DNA of 64,000 nt from a bacterium (GTDB lineage Bacteria > Vulcanimicrobiota > Xenobia > Xenobiales > JADMJV01): assembly GCA_018266105.1 (NCBI GenBank), contig JAFEBA010000039.1:319-64318 (forward strand). Direction: 5' to 3'. Position numbers and translations under genes: made by a program. The notes under the pieces are model-generated. The model made no database searches, was not told the origin of the DNA, and worked only from the letters and a program-made list of their open reading frames with translations. Of this stretch, positions 50,476 through 59,845 are shown piece by piece (the first letter of the stretch is position 1; every line of letters starts with the position of its first letter).

Positions 50476-51282
50476 ATGTGTTCTCAAACAGCCGAAAAGA
50501 CCGAGCTGGTTCGCTATCATGTTGATGGCGGCGTGGCCGTGTTCACCCTGAATGACCCGCCCGCCAATACGTATACGCACGAAATGATGCGCCAGTTGGA
50601 TGAATGCATCCTCAAGGCTCGTTTCGATCCCAGCGTGCACGTGATTGTGCTGACCGGCCATGGCGACAAGTTCTTCTGCGCCGGCGCCAACATCAAAATG
50701 CTCAGCGAAGTCGACCCCACCTTCAAATACTACTTCTGTCTGCATGCCAACGAGACGCTCAATCGGCTGGAGCAGACCCCCAAGCTGGTGATCGGCGCCC
50801 TCAACGGTCACACTGTGGGTGGAGGCTTGGAAATCGCTATGGCCTGCGACATCCGCATCGCCAAGAAAGGCGCTGGCAAGGTTGGCTTGCCCGAAATTAA
50901 CCTGGGCGTGCTGCCCGGCACTGGCGGCACGCAGCGTTTTTCGCGCATCGTGGGGCGCTCCAAAGCCATCGAGCTGATGGTCACTGGCGACAGTTTCTCC
51001 ATGGAAGACGCCAAGGAGATGGGCATCATCAACCAGATCTTCGAAGGCGACAACTTTATGGAGCAGATCATGACTTACGCCAAGCAGTTCTGCCCACCCA
51101 ACAAAGCCGCCCTGGCTGCCGGTCGCATCAAGCGTTCGGTCCAGTCCGGTCTGGAAATCAGCTTCCAGGAAGCGCTCTCGCTGGAGCGCGAACTGCAGCA
51201 GCAGCTCTTTCAGAGTGGCGACGCCAAGGAAGGCCTGGACGCCTACGTCAACAAGCGCAAGCCGGAGTTCAGCGGCAAATAG
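50476..51282 (+). CDS. Enoyl-CoA hydratase/isomerase (crotonase family)
   Basis: 268 residues. Crotonase fold with the oxyanion hole FFCAGANIKML and both catalytic glutamates present: Glu in HTVGGGLEIAMACDIRIA and in GLPEINLGVLPGTGGTQRF. These two are the classic acid/base pair of enoyl-CoA hydratases, so a real hydratase is likely. ATG follows GGAGGAAA. Followed by a strong terminator. The neighbouring flavin reductase and the IcmF at the window start suggest acyl-CoA metabolism, but no operon link to IcmF. Confidence 0.93.
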   Translation: MCSQTAEKTELVRYHVDGGVAVFTLNDPPANTYTHEMMRQLDECILKARFDPSVHVIVLTGHGDKFFCAGANIKMLSEVDPTFKYYFCLHANETLNRLEQTPKLVIGALNGHTVGGGLEIAMACDIRIAKKGAGKVGLPEINLGVLPGTGGTQRFSRIVGRSKAIELMVTGDSFSMEDAKEMGIINQIFEGDNFMEQIMTYAKQFCPPNKAALAAGRIKRSVQSGLEISFQEALSLERELQQQLFQSGDAKEGLDAYVNKRKPEFSGK

Positions 51283-51299
51283 CCTGCCCACTTCGAATC

Positions 51300-51337
51300 A
51301 AAAGCCCGGGCCTCATTGCCGAGCCCGGGCTTTTTTT
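51300..51337 (+). terminator. Bidirectional rho-independent terminator
   Basis: AAAAGCCCGGGC (51300-51311) pairs with GCCCGGGCTTTT (51323-51334), followed by a T-run. With its A-tract on the left it can also stop the convergent STAND-gene transcript. Confidence 0.92.
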
Positions 51338-51344
51338 GTTCTGC

Positions 51345-54300
51345 CTACCAGAGTCGAAGGGTCTGCAGGCGAGAGCGTTCCACGCCGGCGGCGGCCAGCT
51401 GGTGGTCGCTCAGATTGAGCCAGTGGCGCATCAGGTTGTTCCAGCGCACACCCAGCTCGGCAGAGGGGGGGTTTTGGGTCTGGATCTCGGCCAGTGCCTT
51501 CAGGGCTGGTTCAATTCTCAGGGCCGGCACATGCTCGGGGTTGGCCTGGTAAAGGCGATAAAGCAAAGCCAGGGCATCCAGCAGGGCCGCGGTCAACCGC
51601 TTGCGATCGCCCAGCAGGGCCAGGTTGATGGAGGCGCTCAGCAGGCGCTCTCCCAGGCCGGGCTGCTCCACTCTTCCGCCCAGTTGCCCCAGCAGAGAGG
51701 AAAGCTGATCGCACTGCGGTTGACAAAGCGGCCCGGGTTGATAGTGAGAGAGTTCTTCGGCCATATCCGAAATCAGTCGGGGGCTGAGCAGGGCAGTCTC
51801 CAGTTGCAGGATGGTGTGCACCCAGGCCACCACCCATTCCCCTGCCATTTCGGGTGAAAGCGCGCGCAGTCGACCGAGGCAGTTACACGAATCTTCGGCG
51901 CAAAACTGCAAAAAGTTGGCATGGCTTCGGTCTTCCAGGACCAGCAGTCGCAAGCGACAGCGCAGGCGCTCCTGCAGAACCTCGGTCCGCTCCTGGGGAA
52001 TCTGACTGAGCAATTGAGCCGCCTCGCGGAAGTCGGCGGCCGCCCGGTCGACCTGGCCCAGTTTGTCCAGCGCCAGAGCTCGACCGAGGTACATCCAGCT
52101 CAGCACTTCGGCTCCCAGAGGTTGAATTTCTTCCAGCGAGAGTACGTAGGTCAATTCTTGCACCACCTGCGTGAACTGGCCGCCTACCCTGAGTAACTGA
52201 GCTTTTTGCGTGGCCAATTGGGCCAGCAGCCGAGGCCGGCCCGGGTTCTCGGAGAGCAGGCGGGTGGCTTCGTCCAGATCGCGCATGGCTCGTGGGCCTA
52301 AACCAGCACGCAGGAGGCCTTCGGCACGACGAGCATAGACCTCGGTCAGCAACTCGTTGGAAGAATTCTCTTCGGAACGAAGTTGGGCGACGGATTCGGA
52401 AAGGTCTTCCAGGGCTTCGGTCAGCCTCTGGCAGGAAAGTCTTTCGCTGCCCCGCTGAAAAAGGGCCCGAGCCTGCACTGAGCCGCTGGCCTCTGGTTGC
52501 AATTGGCCGTACAGGCGAGCCAGCGCAACCAGCACGTCCGCGCGGGCCAGTCGCGTGGATTCGTCACTTTGAGGATTGCGCTCGGCCTCGATTTGGGCAA
52601 ACAGCTTTTCTACCGGCTCAGACAGCGGGACATCCGGAGCCTCTTCCCGCGTCTTCAGGAATTCAGCATAAAGAATGGTAAAGTCTTGCCAGAGTTGTTG
52701 ATGGGCCTGATTTCCCATCAGCTCCAGCAGCAATTCCATCCGCAAGGCGGGATCGGCTTTGCGCTGCCGCAATTCTTCCAAGCCGGCCAGTAGCTCGGCG
52801 ATGGCCAGCGGGTAGCGTTCCTGGCGATTCAAGATATGGGCCCGCAGTCGGCGCAGTTGCAAGCGCTCTTCCCAGGCTTTGTCCGGGTCGCCGCTGAGCA
52901 GATCACTGGCGGCCTGCAGATCTTCCAGGGCCGCATCGGTTTCGTTCTGAGTGATTTGCAAGGCCGCCCGGCGCCGCAAAACTTCGGCCTGTTGCAGCCG
53001 ATCCGGTTCCTCCCCGGCGTCGGCGCCATAGAGGTGGAAGGCCAGACCAAAATCCTTGAGGGCCTGATTCAAGTCTCCCTGAGTTTGGGCCAGCTCGGCC
53101 CGCAGACGATGGGCTGAAGCCAGCTGGCGGTCCAGGTTGCCGGTGCCGCTCCGCACGCGCAGGCTCAGGACCTGAATGGCTTTGCTGGCCGTTTCCAGTC
53201 CCGTGACCGGGTCGCCCAGATGGTGCAAAGCTTCGGCCTGCAACAGATGGGCCTGGGCCACCACTTCGCCCGGGCCTCCCAGGCGCTCTTCCAGCAGGCG
53301 GATGGCGCTGGCAGCCCGGTCGGCCGCCTGGCTGGCTTCGCCCAGCTGCAGATAGAGCTGGCCGCTATTGAAATAGACCGAGGCAAGTCGGCGCAAATCC
53401 GGCTGTTGAAGCTTGCCGGAGTTGAGCCCATAGAGAAAGTCTTCAATGGCTTTGTCATAGTCTTGCAGTGCCTCGCGCCGCCTGGCCAGTTGGCTCAAGC
53501 AGTCGCCCCGACCCTGATAGGTCTGAGCCCGGAAAGGACGCAGGTCGCTTTGTTCTTCGCATTCGATCAACTGGGCCTGGAAGGCCAGGGAGCGAGTATA
53601 GTCCTCGATGGATTCATCAATGCGGTTGCGTTTGCGACGCAGTTCAGCACGAGCGTGGTAGGCTTCAGCCAGGGCCAGCCGCAGGTCCAATCGCCCCTGG
53701 CGCACTTGCTGGCTGTAACCGTGAATCGCCTCATCGTAGGCGTCCAAAGCCTCCTCGAAGCCCTGCAGGGCCTCGTAGGCGCGGGCCTGCAAGATCTGCA
53801 CTTCGGGCGATTTGGTGTTACTCCAGTCTACTCCCTGGACTTCCTCCAGATGCTGCGTCAGCAACAGCGCCTGGTCCAGATCCAGCAAGGAATTGTCGTT
53901 CTCGCCCACCACTCGATAGGCTTCAGCGCGAACGATCAGAGCCTTGACCCATTCGTTGAAATGGGTGGATACGTCGCTTTGGTTCCCTCGAGCCTGGGCC
54001 TGACGGGTGCTTTGCTCCAGAAGATTCAGGGCTTCCTGGAGATCGGTCAGAGCTCTCGGCCAGAGGCTGTGGTCGGCCGCGCAACGGGCTCGCTGGACCA
54101 GTGCTCGGGCCAGGCCCAACCGGGGCTGTTGTGGGCCTCCTTCGACCAGCGACTGACGGTGGTGCTCCACCGACTGGTGGGCGCATTCCCAGGCCTCACC
54201 AACCTGGCCCAGTGAGCGCAGGGCCTCGCTGCGGCGATTGAGAGCCGAAGCCAGACCGCTACGGTAGTGGACCTGGTGGCGCTGATCGACCAGCAGGCGA

Positions 54301-56471
54301 AATTGCTGCTCCGCCAGTTCTAGCTCGGAGAGGCAGCGTGTGAATTGCCCCAGGTGCAGGTAAGTCAGTCCTCGACTGTTGTATGCCCAGGCCAGTTCGT
54401 CACGCAAGTCGACCGATTCGTGCTGATGAAGAACCAGTTCCAAGCAGCCTTTCAGGCCCTGTAGAATGGACAGCTTATGGTGAAAGCGTCCGTGCTGCTC
54501 CAGATAGGCGCACACTTGATTACGAAACTGGCCCAGGGGCCGGCTGGAGACGACTGATTCGGTCAGCTCTTGATTTTGGGAATCCAGTAGCCAGCGGTAC
54601 AGACAGTCCAGGCGAAAGCTGCCGCCGTGCAGGGTCTCGGGGTCGGGAGCGGTCCAGGCCGGTCGATGCAGGAGCTGGTGGGCGGCCCGAGCCGCCAGGC
54701 GCTGGCAGGTCTGGCTGTAACGATGGCTGTAGTGTTCCTGAAGGTGTAACCGCAGGTTTTCGTGGGCCAGCTGCAACTGCCAGCCGGAGTTGGCCGTGGG
54801 GCGTTCAGCTAAGAACAAGGCCGGCACGTCGTAGAGAAGTTCTTGAACCATGGAAGGGGAAAAGCCCAGGTCGCTGAGCTCTTCAATCGGCACAGCCGTA
54901 TAAGAAGTGGCCAACACCATCAGCAACCTCAACCAGGGGTCGCCCCAGCGCTTTTCCAGGTTGGCGATCAGTTCCAGCAAGACCTCATCTCGGGCCGGCC
55001 ACTGCCCCGGGGGCAGGTGGTCGGCTTCCAGGCCCTGTCCCAGCAGTCGGGACTCCATCAGAGTGTAGCCGGACTCAACCAGGCGCGCGGCCCGCTCCGG
55101 GCTGATGAAGCTGGCGGAAATAATGCGCTGACACCAGGTTGTGTAGACGGGTTTGTCCAGAGGAAACTCCAGCGAGATCGCACCTCGCTCCAACAACTGG
55201 GTGATGCGCCGCTGGAGTCTGGCCGAGCATCCGTCCCCGCGGTAGGCCAGCAACAGAAAGACCCCGTCCGGCAACTGGTCGGGTAGGAAGTCGGCCAGGG
55301 ACAGGTTGCTGTCTGACCCCTCAAAGGCTTCGTCCAGGCCGTCCAGGGCCAGCACAAAACGTTGACCATTGCGCAGCACCAGTTGACTGAGATAGGCCTG
55401 AAACTTTTCCGCAGGCGTCAGTGGAGAGTAGCGGCGATTGAGTTCTTGAATGACCAGCGGCCCGAGGGGCACCATGGTCGTGACCTGACCCTCCAGGCGG
55501 GTCTGGATACCCTCGTCCACTTCCTCGATCAAAGTTTGAAAGTCACCGCCAAAGCAGCTTCGAACGGAAAAGTGGAGCACCGCCAGGTCGGGACTGAGGG
55601 CCTGCTGCAGTCCCGCCAGGGAGAGGGACTTGCCGGCACCGGCCGGGGCATCAATGAGCAGATAAGCCGAGGCGTGGTTGGCTACCTGATGGCGCAAGGG
55701 CGATAGGAGAAAGTCGGGCGGGTGCAGCGAAGCCAGCGGCGGAAAGCGCTGCTGCAGGTGGTGAACCACTCGATCGAACTCGCTGCGAGACCACTGCGGA
55801 CTCCATTCGGCCGAGTCGGCTGAAGAATCGGCGGTTTGCTCGGGACTCCAGGGGCAGGGAGGCATCATGGGAATTTGGACCGAGCCTACCTGCCAGTATT
55901 GGATCTCCTCACGGCCGCTGCGAGGGTTGATGCCGACTTTCCATTCCACCCCGCGCAAGGCGGGTAACGCCAGTTCGACCCAGCTACCCAGGACTTCGCG
56001 ATAGCGGGGAAGGAGGCTTTCCTGGTCCAGACTTCCCGGAGTCCAGCGCGAAAGGGGGGGGAGGGGACTGGCTTCAGAACTGAGTTGAAGCCAGATGGTA
56101 TGGAGCGGGATGCTGAGATCTTCTCTCAGGGTGTGCGGGAAAAAGATTTCCAGCAGAATTTGTTGCGTGGGCTGACTTTCCAGATGTCGCAAGAGATTGA
56201 CGGAAAAGCGCAGCAGTCGCTCGTATTGAAGCGGCCGGTCGAGCCCGGAAGCCAGGGCGGCGATTTCCGGACGGCTCGGGTCCATGAAGCGGGCCAGTCC
56301 TGCGCTCATGCCGGTGAAGAGCCGCAGCAGATGGTCCAGGCAGGCGTAAAGAGAGTCCTGCGTGAGCGGTCCCTGTTGCACACGTTCGTAGCTCGCGGCG
56401 AAACGAGGCGACAAGCTGGAGGCCGGCGCCGCTGGAGAGCTACCTTGCGTAGAGTGGTCTAAATCGTGCAT
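51345..56471 (-). CDS. STAND-like NTPase with long TPR array
   Basis: 1708 residues. An N-terminal helical domain (1-250: HLLRLFTGMSAGLARFMDPS, LDRPLQYERLLRFSVNLLRH) of a type often fused to kinases and NTPases, then a P-loop NTPase of STAND type (about 250-640) with P-loop DAPAGAGKS near residue 277 and Walker B FVLALDGLDEAF near residue 374, a winged-helix-like arm and finally about 850 residues of TPR-like repeats (e.g. LDQALLLTQHLEEVQG, YDEAIHGYSQQVRQGRLDL, ALEDLSESVAQLRSEENS). STAND proteins act as switch ATPases in signalling, defence or transcription. No effector domain (TIR, protease, nuclease) is visible at the N-terminus. Expressed as a single gene. Confidence 0.82.
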   Translation of the reverse strand: MHDLDHSTQGSSPAAPASSLSPRFAASYERVQQGPLTQDSLYACLDHLLRLFTGMSAGLARFMDPSRPEIAALASGLDRPLQYERLLRFSVNLLRHLESQPTQQILLEIFFPHTLREDLSIPLHTIWLQLSSEASPLPPLSRWTPGSLDQESLLPRYREVLGSWVELALPALRGVEWKVGINPRSGREEIQYWQVGSVQIPMMPPCPWSPEQTADSSADSAEWSPQWSRSEFDRVVHHLQQRFPPLASLHPPDFLLSPLRHQVANHASAYLLIDAPAGAGKSLSLAGLQQALSPDLAVLHFSVRSCFGGDFQTLIEEVDEGIQTRLEGQVTTMVPLGPLVIQELNRRYSPLTPAEKFQAYLSQLVLRNGQRFVLALDGLDEAFEGSDSNLSLADFLPDQLPDGVFLLLAYRGDGCSARLQRRITQLLERGAISLEFPLDKPVYTTWCQRIISASFISPERAARLVESGYTLMESRLLGQGLEADHLPPGQWPARDEVLLELIANLEKRWGDPWLRLLMVLATSYTAVPIEELSDLGFSPSMVQELLYDVPALFLAERPTANSGWQLQLAHENLRLHLQEHYSHRYSQTCQRLAARAAHQLLHRPAWTAPDPETLHGGSFRLDCLYRWLLDSQNQELTESVVSSRPLGQFRNQVCAYLEQHGRFHHKLSILQGLKGCLELVLHQHESVDLRDELAWAYNSRGLTYLHLGQFTRCLSELELAEQQFRLLVDQRHQVHYRSGLASALNRRSEALRSLGQVGEAWECAHQSVEHHRQSLVEGGPQQPRLGLARALVQRARCAADHSLWPRALTDLQEALNLLEQSTRQAQARGNQSDVSTHFNEWVKALIVRAEAYRVVGENDNSLLDLDQALLLTQHLEEVQGVDWSNTKSPEVQILQARAYEALQGFEEALDAYDEAIHGYSQQVRQGRLDLRLALAEAYHARAELRRKRNRIDESIEDYTRSLAFQAQLIECEEQSDLRPFRAQTYQGRGDCLSQLARRREALQDYDKAIEDFLYGLNSGKLQQPDLRRLASVYFNSGQLYLQLGEASQAADRAASAIRLLEERLGGPGEVVAQAHLLQAEALHHLGDPVTGLETASKAIQVLSLRVRSGTGNLDRQLASAHRLRAELAQTQGDLNQALKDFGLAFHLYGADAGEEPDRLQQAEVLRRRAALQITQNETDAALEDLQAASDLLSGDPDKAWEERLQLRRLRAHILNRQERYPLAIAELLAGLEELRQRKADPALRMELLLELMGNQAHQQLWQDFTILYAEFLKTREEAPDVPLSEPVEKLFAQIEAERNPQSDESTRLARADVLVALARLYGQLQPEASGSVQARALFQRGSERLSCQRLTEALEDLSESVAQLRSEENSSNELLTEVYARRAEGLLRAGLGPRAMRDLDEATRLLSENPGRPRLLAQLATQKAQLLRVGGQFTQVVQELTYVLSLEEIQPLGAEVLSWMYLGRALALDKLGQVDRAAADFREAAQLLSQIPQERTEVLQERLRCRLRLLVLEDRSHANFLQFCAEDSCNCLGRLRALSPEMAGEWVVAWVHTILQLETALLSPRLISDMAEELSHYQPGPLCQPQCDQLSSLLGQLGGRVEQPGLGERLLSASINLALLGDRKRLTAALLDALALLYRLYQANPEHVPALRIEPALKALAEIQTQNPPSAELGVRWNNLMRHWLNLSDHQLAAAGVERSRLQTLRLW

Positions 56472-56636
56472 GTGATGGCGTGTGGACCTGAATCCGTCGT
56501 TCTACCGCAGCCCGGCTTATCCCTGGCTCGGGTCTGAGGGCTTGCACTTTAGAAAGCAGGAAAAGCAAGCGGGTGTCCCAATAACATCGGCTAGGGTATA
56601 ACCCTGACATCAGAGGATTGGAAAGTGAGGCCACCC

Positions 56637-57245
56637 ATGGTTCATGGCGGTCAATTGCAAGGAGCCTGGCATAAACGCCGTCGGCGCCTGGGGGACAGCG
56701 TACCCGGCTGTCTGCTCTTTATCGCCATTGTGATTGGCGGTTCGATTTGGGGCTACTTCAAGTTTGTGCACTGGCGGCCGCTCACCAGAGCTGGCCATAA
56801 TCACACCACCTTTGACTACAAAAAGAACATACCGGCCTACCTTGAGTACGGACGTCGTATGCGTACCGGATTTTCTTTCCAGATCACGGCCATGTGCGAC
56901 CAGAATCGCACCATCATCAATAACTATAAAAAGGGCGAATACAAAGGCCACAGTGACACTTTTGAGTCGGACTGCACTACGCTGTGTAACGCACTGCTCG
57001 ATTCTATTCAGCAGTTCGACGGCCAACAGGTTCCTAACGTATTGGACAAAGCTCATAGTAAGATCGCCAACTGTCACCGTCTGGTCTTTGAGAGCATTCA
57101 GGCTCTGCGAGAAGCGGACGCCGCTGAAGGGGCAGACCATCAGCGCCTGATCAAGGAGGCTGAAAAGAAAGCGAAAGAGGCCTATACTCAGGGAATGGCC
57201 GGCGTTCGCGAATACAATGCCGTTTGGACCCGTACCTCCACTTAG
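56637..57245 (+). CDS. Membrane-anchored protein with conserved Cys residues
   Basis: About 202 residues, no recognised family. One N-terminal membrane helix (about 20-42: VPGCLLFIAIVIGGSIWGYF), then a soluble domain with helical and His/Tyr-rich segments (AGHNHTTFDYKKNIPAYLEYGRRM, SDCTTLCNALLDSIQQFDG). Its local GC content (about 48 %) is clearly lower than its neighbours. ATG at 56637 has GTGAGG 6 bases upstream; a GTG at 56625 would add 4 residues. Its stop overlaps the end of the LpxB-like gene by 4 bases on the opposite strand. Confidence 0.6.
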   Translation: MVHGGQLQGAWHKRRRRLGDSVPGCLLFIAIVIGGSIWGYFKFVHWRPLTRAGHNHTTFDYKKNIPAYLEYGRRMRTGFSFQITAMCDQNRTIINNYKKGEYKGHSDTFESDCTTLCNALLDSIQQFDGQQVPNVLDKAHSKIANCHRLVFESIQALREADAAEGADHQRLIKEAEKKAKEAYTQGMAGVREYNAVWTRTST

Positions 57246-58411
57246 GAACCGACGGCGTCCAACATCTTTGTGCTGGCACCGGCCAGCTGCTGAAAGGCCT
57301 GCCTCAAGAGCAGGCTTTTTTCATGCAGTTGCTGAGGATTCTCCAGCAATGTGTTCACTTGAGTGGCTATGTCCTGGGCGGTCAGGAAGTCCACCATTTC
57401 GGGCATAATCGCTCTCTCCATCAGTTGGTTGGGCTGAGCCAACAAACCCACTCGATGTTTTTGTTTGAGCAGTAACCGGCCCTTCAGGTGCGAGCCGCCC
57501 GGTAGCCAGTCCAGCAGTCCCAGCAGGCCGTGTACGGGGAGCACTTCCGGGCAGTTGAGGGGCACGATGGTCAGGCAGGGCACCCCCAGTGTGGCGGCCT
57601 CGGCCGTTTTGGTGCCAGGTAAGGATAGAGCCAGGACTGAGCTTGATTCTTGAAGCAGCGAATGCTCTCGTATAATGGGGATCTCCAGGCCCTCCCGGCA
57701 GAGGTAGCGGTCCCCCCGCAGTCGCCCGCGAGCGTGGTCCATGCGTGGATCAACGGGACGCTCCAGCAGGTGGTTGAGTCGCTCCAGGCTGAGAAAAGGT
57801 GAAAGCAAACATTGGAACCTGAGGTTGGGCCGGGTCAGGCGTAGAATTTCAGCCACCCGGCTGAACAGTGGAAGGGCGTGTCGAATTTCCTCATCCCGGC
57901 TGCCCGGTAAGAAGGTGATCAGTTCAAGGTCGCGCTCCGGGAGATGGGGCACCTGGAAATTGACTGAATCTACCACCAGGTCGCCGACTTCCAGGATCTT
58001 TTCCGGGGCCACCCGCCGCCGCCTCAAGCCGGCGCTGGACTGGGCATTGCGGCTAAAGTAGCCCACAAAAGCGCTGTCCCACCAGGGGCGAGCCCACAGG
58101 TAGCTCCAGCAGCGCCAGCCAAAACGACGCTGAAACAAGGCCGTGTACATCAGGTCGCCACCCAGGTGGATGAGTGGGGTGCCTGGCGGATAGCGGCGTC
58201 CTTCCCGCCAGAAGAGCGACCAGAGCGAGCTCTTAGGCCAGACCCGTTCCACTCCGGGATAGCTTTGTAGGACCCTGGCTTCCTGGCCGGTGGCGAAGGT
58301 GCAGGGGTAGAGAATGATGTCACAGCTCCAACCCCGACTCGCCACCTGCTCGGCCAGAGGCCGGATCCAGGCCACTTCGCCAGGGCTGTTGGCGGTGATG
58401 AGAAGCTTCAC
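57242..58411 (-). CDS. LpxB-family (lipid-A-disaccharide synthase-related) glycosyltransferase
   Basis: About 389 residues. GT-B fold of the LpxB type: LLITANSPGEVAWIRPLAEQV at the start, TPLIHLGGDLMYTALF, FLPGSRDEEIRHALPLF (UDP-sugar-binding PGSR motif) and LALSLPGTKTAEAATLGVPCL near the end. Bona fide LpxB condenses UDP-2,3-diacylglucosamine with lipid X; this sequence is divergent enough that the 'lipid-A-disaccharide synthase-related' label is safer. GTG at 58411 forms a GTGA overlap with the upstream adenylyltransferase stop. Last gene of the five-gene operon. Confidence 0.82.
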   Translation of the reverse strand: MKLLITANSPGEVAWIRPLAEQVASRGWSCDIILYPCTFATGQEARVLQSYPGVERVWPKSSLWSLFWREGRRYPPGTPLIHLGGDLMYTALFQRRFGWRCWSYLWARPWWDSAFVGYFSRNAQSSAGLRRRRVAPEKILEVGDLVVDSVNFQVPHLPERDLELITFLPGSRDEEIRHALPLFSRVAEILRLTRPNLRFQCLLSPFLSLERLNHLLERPVDPRMDHARGRLRGDRYLCREGLEIPIIREHSLLQESSSVLALSLPGTKTAEAATLGVPCLTIVPLNCPEVLPVHGLLGLLDWLPGGSHLKGRLLLKQKHRVGLLAQPNQLMERAIMPEMVDFLTAQDIATQVNTLLENPQQLHEKSLLLRQAFQQLAGASTKMLDAVGS

Positions 58412-58872
58412 TGGAGGTCCGATCGGCTGATCTTCTGCTGCATGCTGGTGGTGGATCGCCCCTCGATCAGAGGTGTGACCAGCACTTCTCCGCCCCAACT
58501 GCGCACCAGTTCAGCTTCGGGCAACTGGTCGGGGCGATAATCACCGCCTTTCACATGGACGGCCGGACGAATCTGTGCCAGCAGGCGGAGCGGATCGGCT
58601 TCCTCAAAGAGAACCACGAAATCAACGCAGGCGAAGCCCGCCAGCATCTCGGCCCGATCGTCCTGGTTGACCAGAGGTCTGAGCGGACCTTTCAATCCCC
58701 GCACACTGGCGTCTGAGTTCAGGCCCACCACCAGCACCTCACCTTGTTGGCGAGCCCACTGCAGAGTGCGCAGATGACCTACATGCAGCAAATCAAAGCA
58801 ACCGTTGGTAAAGACCACCCGCTTGCCGGTCAGTCGCGGTAGCAAAGCTTCAACCCCGATCACCTCACCCAT
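58408..58872 (-). CDS. hldC: Heptose-1-phosphate adenylyltransferase
   Basis: 154-residue nucleotidyltransferase that makes ADP-heptose (or D-glycero-D-manno-heptose-ADP). Signature FTNGCFDLLHVGHLRTLQWA (the TNGCFDxxHxGH motif) and EGRSTTSMQQKI at the end. It corresponds to the C-terminal half of the E. coli HldE fusion protein, here a separate gene. ATG at 58872 overlaps the end of the kinase gene by 8 bases. Together with the kinase it supplies activated heptose for the lipopolysaccharide core or a surface glycan. Confidence 0.92.
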   Translation of the reverse strand: MGEVIGVEALLPRLTGKRVVFTNGCFDLLHVGHLRTLQWARQQGEVLVVGLNSDASVRGLKGPLRPLVNQDDRAEMLAGFACVDFVVLFEEADPLRLLAQIRPAVHVKGGDYRPDQLPEAELVRSWGGEVLVTPLIEGRSTTSMQQKISRSDLQ

Positions 58873-59845
58873 GGAAGCTGGCCAAAATTTCTTCGGGATT
58901 GGCGGTGGCTGTACCCACCTTGCGCACCACTACCGCGGCCGCGTGACTGGCGGCCTCGATGGCCTGGGCCGGGCTGGCGCCAGCGGCCAAAGTCCAGGCC
59001 AGGGTCGAGAGCACGGTATCGCCCGCGCCGCTCACGTCGAAGACCTGACTGGCCAGGGCGGGTTGGTGATGAACAGCACCGTCTTTCTCAAAGAGTGACA
59101 TCCCGTGCTCGCCTCGAGTGATCAGCACATGGCTGCCCGGAAGCTGGCGGCGCAACTCATTTCCAGCCTGAAGCAGACTGCTCAGTGGCAGGGCAGCGTG
59201 GCCTGAGGCCTGGGTGGCTTCCTTGGCGTTCAGAGTGACCAGGTCCGCGCCCTGGAAGCGCCCCAGGTTAACCGGCTTGGGGCCGCCGATGACCCGTTTG
59301 CCGGCCGCGTGGGCGCGCTGGAACAGGGACTTTACGAATTCCGGCTGAAACAGGCCTTTGTCGTAGTCGGAGAAAACAACCAGCTCGACCCGTGGCAATA
59401 ATTCTTGGACGCGCTCCAGCAGTTGTGCCTGGAGTTCCGCGCTCAGCGGCTCGCGGCTCTCAAAATCGGCCCGCACCATTTGCTGGCTGTGGGCTACGAT
59501 TCGCGTTTTGAGGGTGGTGGGTCGGTCTGGGTCGGCCAGCACACCACTCACATCGGCCCCTCCACGACGCAGCAACGCGCGCAGTTTTCGACCCGAGTCG
59601 TCTCGGCCCACCACTCCAACCTGGAAGCAGGGTACGCCCAGTTCTCGCAGGTTGGTGACCACGTTGGCGGCACCGCCCGGTGTATAGGTATAGCGTTGCA
59701 CATCCACCACCGGGATAGGAGCCTCTGGAGAAATCCGGGTGACGCTGCCCCACACCCAGTGGTCAAGCATAAGATCGCCCACCACCATCACGGCCAGCTT
59801 GGGACAGCGGGCCAGACATTGGTGCAGCCAGGTATTCTTGGACAT
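58865..59845 (-). CDS. hldA: Heptose-7-phosphate kinase
   Basis: 326-residue PfkB-family kinase equivalent to the N-terminal half of HldE (RfaE1): VVGDLMLDHWVWGSVTRISPEAP, PIPVVDVQRYTYTPGGAANV and the catalytic GAGDTVLSTLAWTLAAGAS. Converts D-glycero-D-manno-heptose-7-phosphate to the 1,7-bisphosphate. ATG at 59845 follows GAGGAGA; the in-frame TTG at 59848 is an alternative. Its start overlaps the stop of the glycosyltransferase gene, and its stop overlaps the adenylyltransferase. Confidence 0.93.
   Translation of the reverse strand: MSKNTWLHQCLARCPKLAVMVVGDLMLDHWVWGSVTRISPEAPIPVVDVQRYTYTPGGAANVVTNLRELGVPCFQVGVVGRDDSGRKLRALLRRGGADVSGVLADPDRPTTLKTRIVAHSQQMVRADFESREPLSAELQAQLLERVQELLPRVELVVFSDYDKGLFQPEFVKSLFQRAHAAGKRVIGGPKPVNLGRFQGADLVTLNAKEATQASGHAALPLSSLLQAGNELRRQLPGSHVLITRGEHGMSLFEKDGAVHHQPALASQVFDVSGAGDTVLSTLAWTLAAGASPAQAIEAASHAAAVVVRKVGTATANPEEILASFHG

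Noticed and set aside
53220..54215. 331-residue plus-strand open frame inside the STAND gene
   Set aside because: Antisense to TPR repeats, which by their composition leave long open frames on the other strand.
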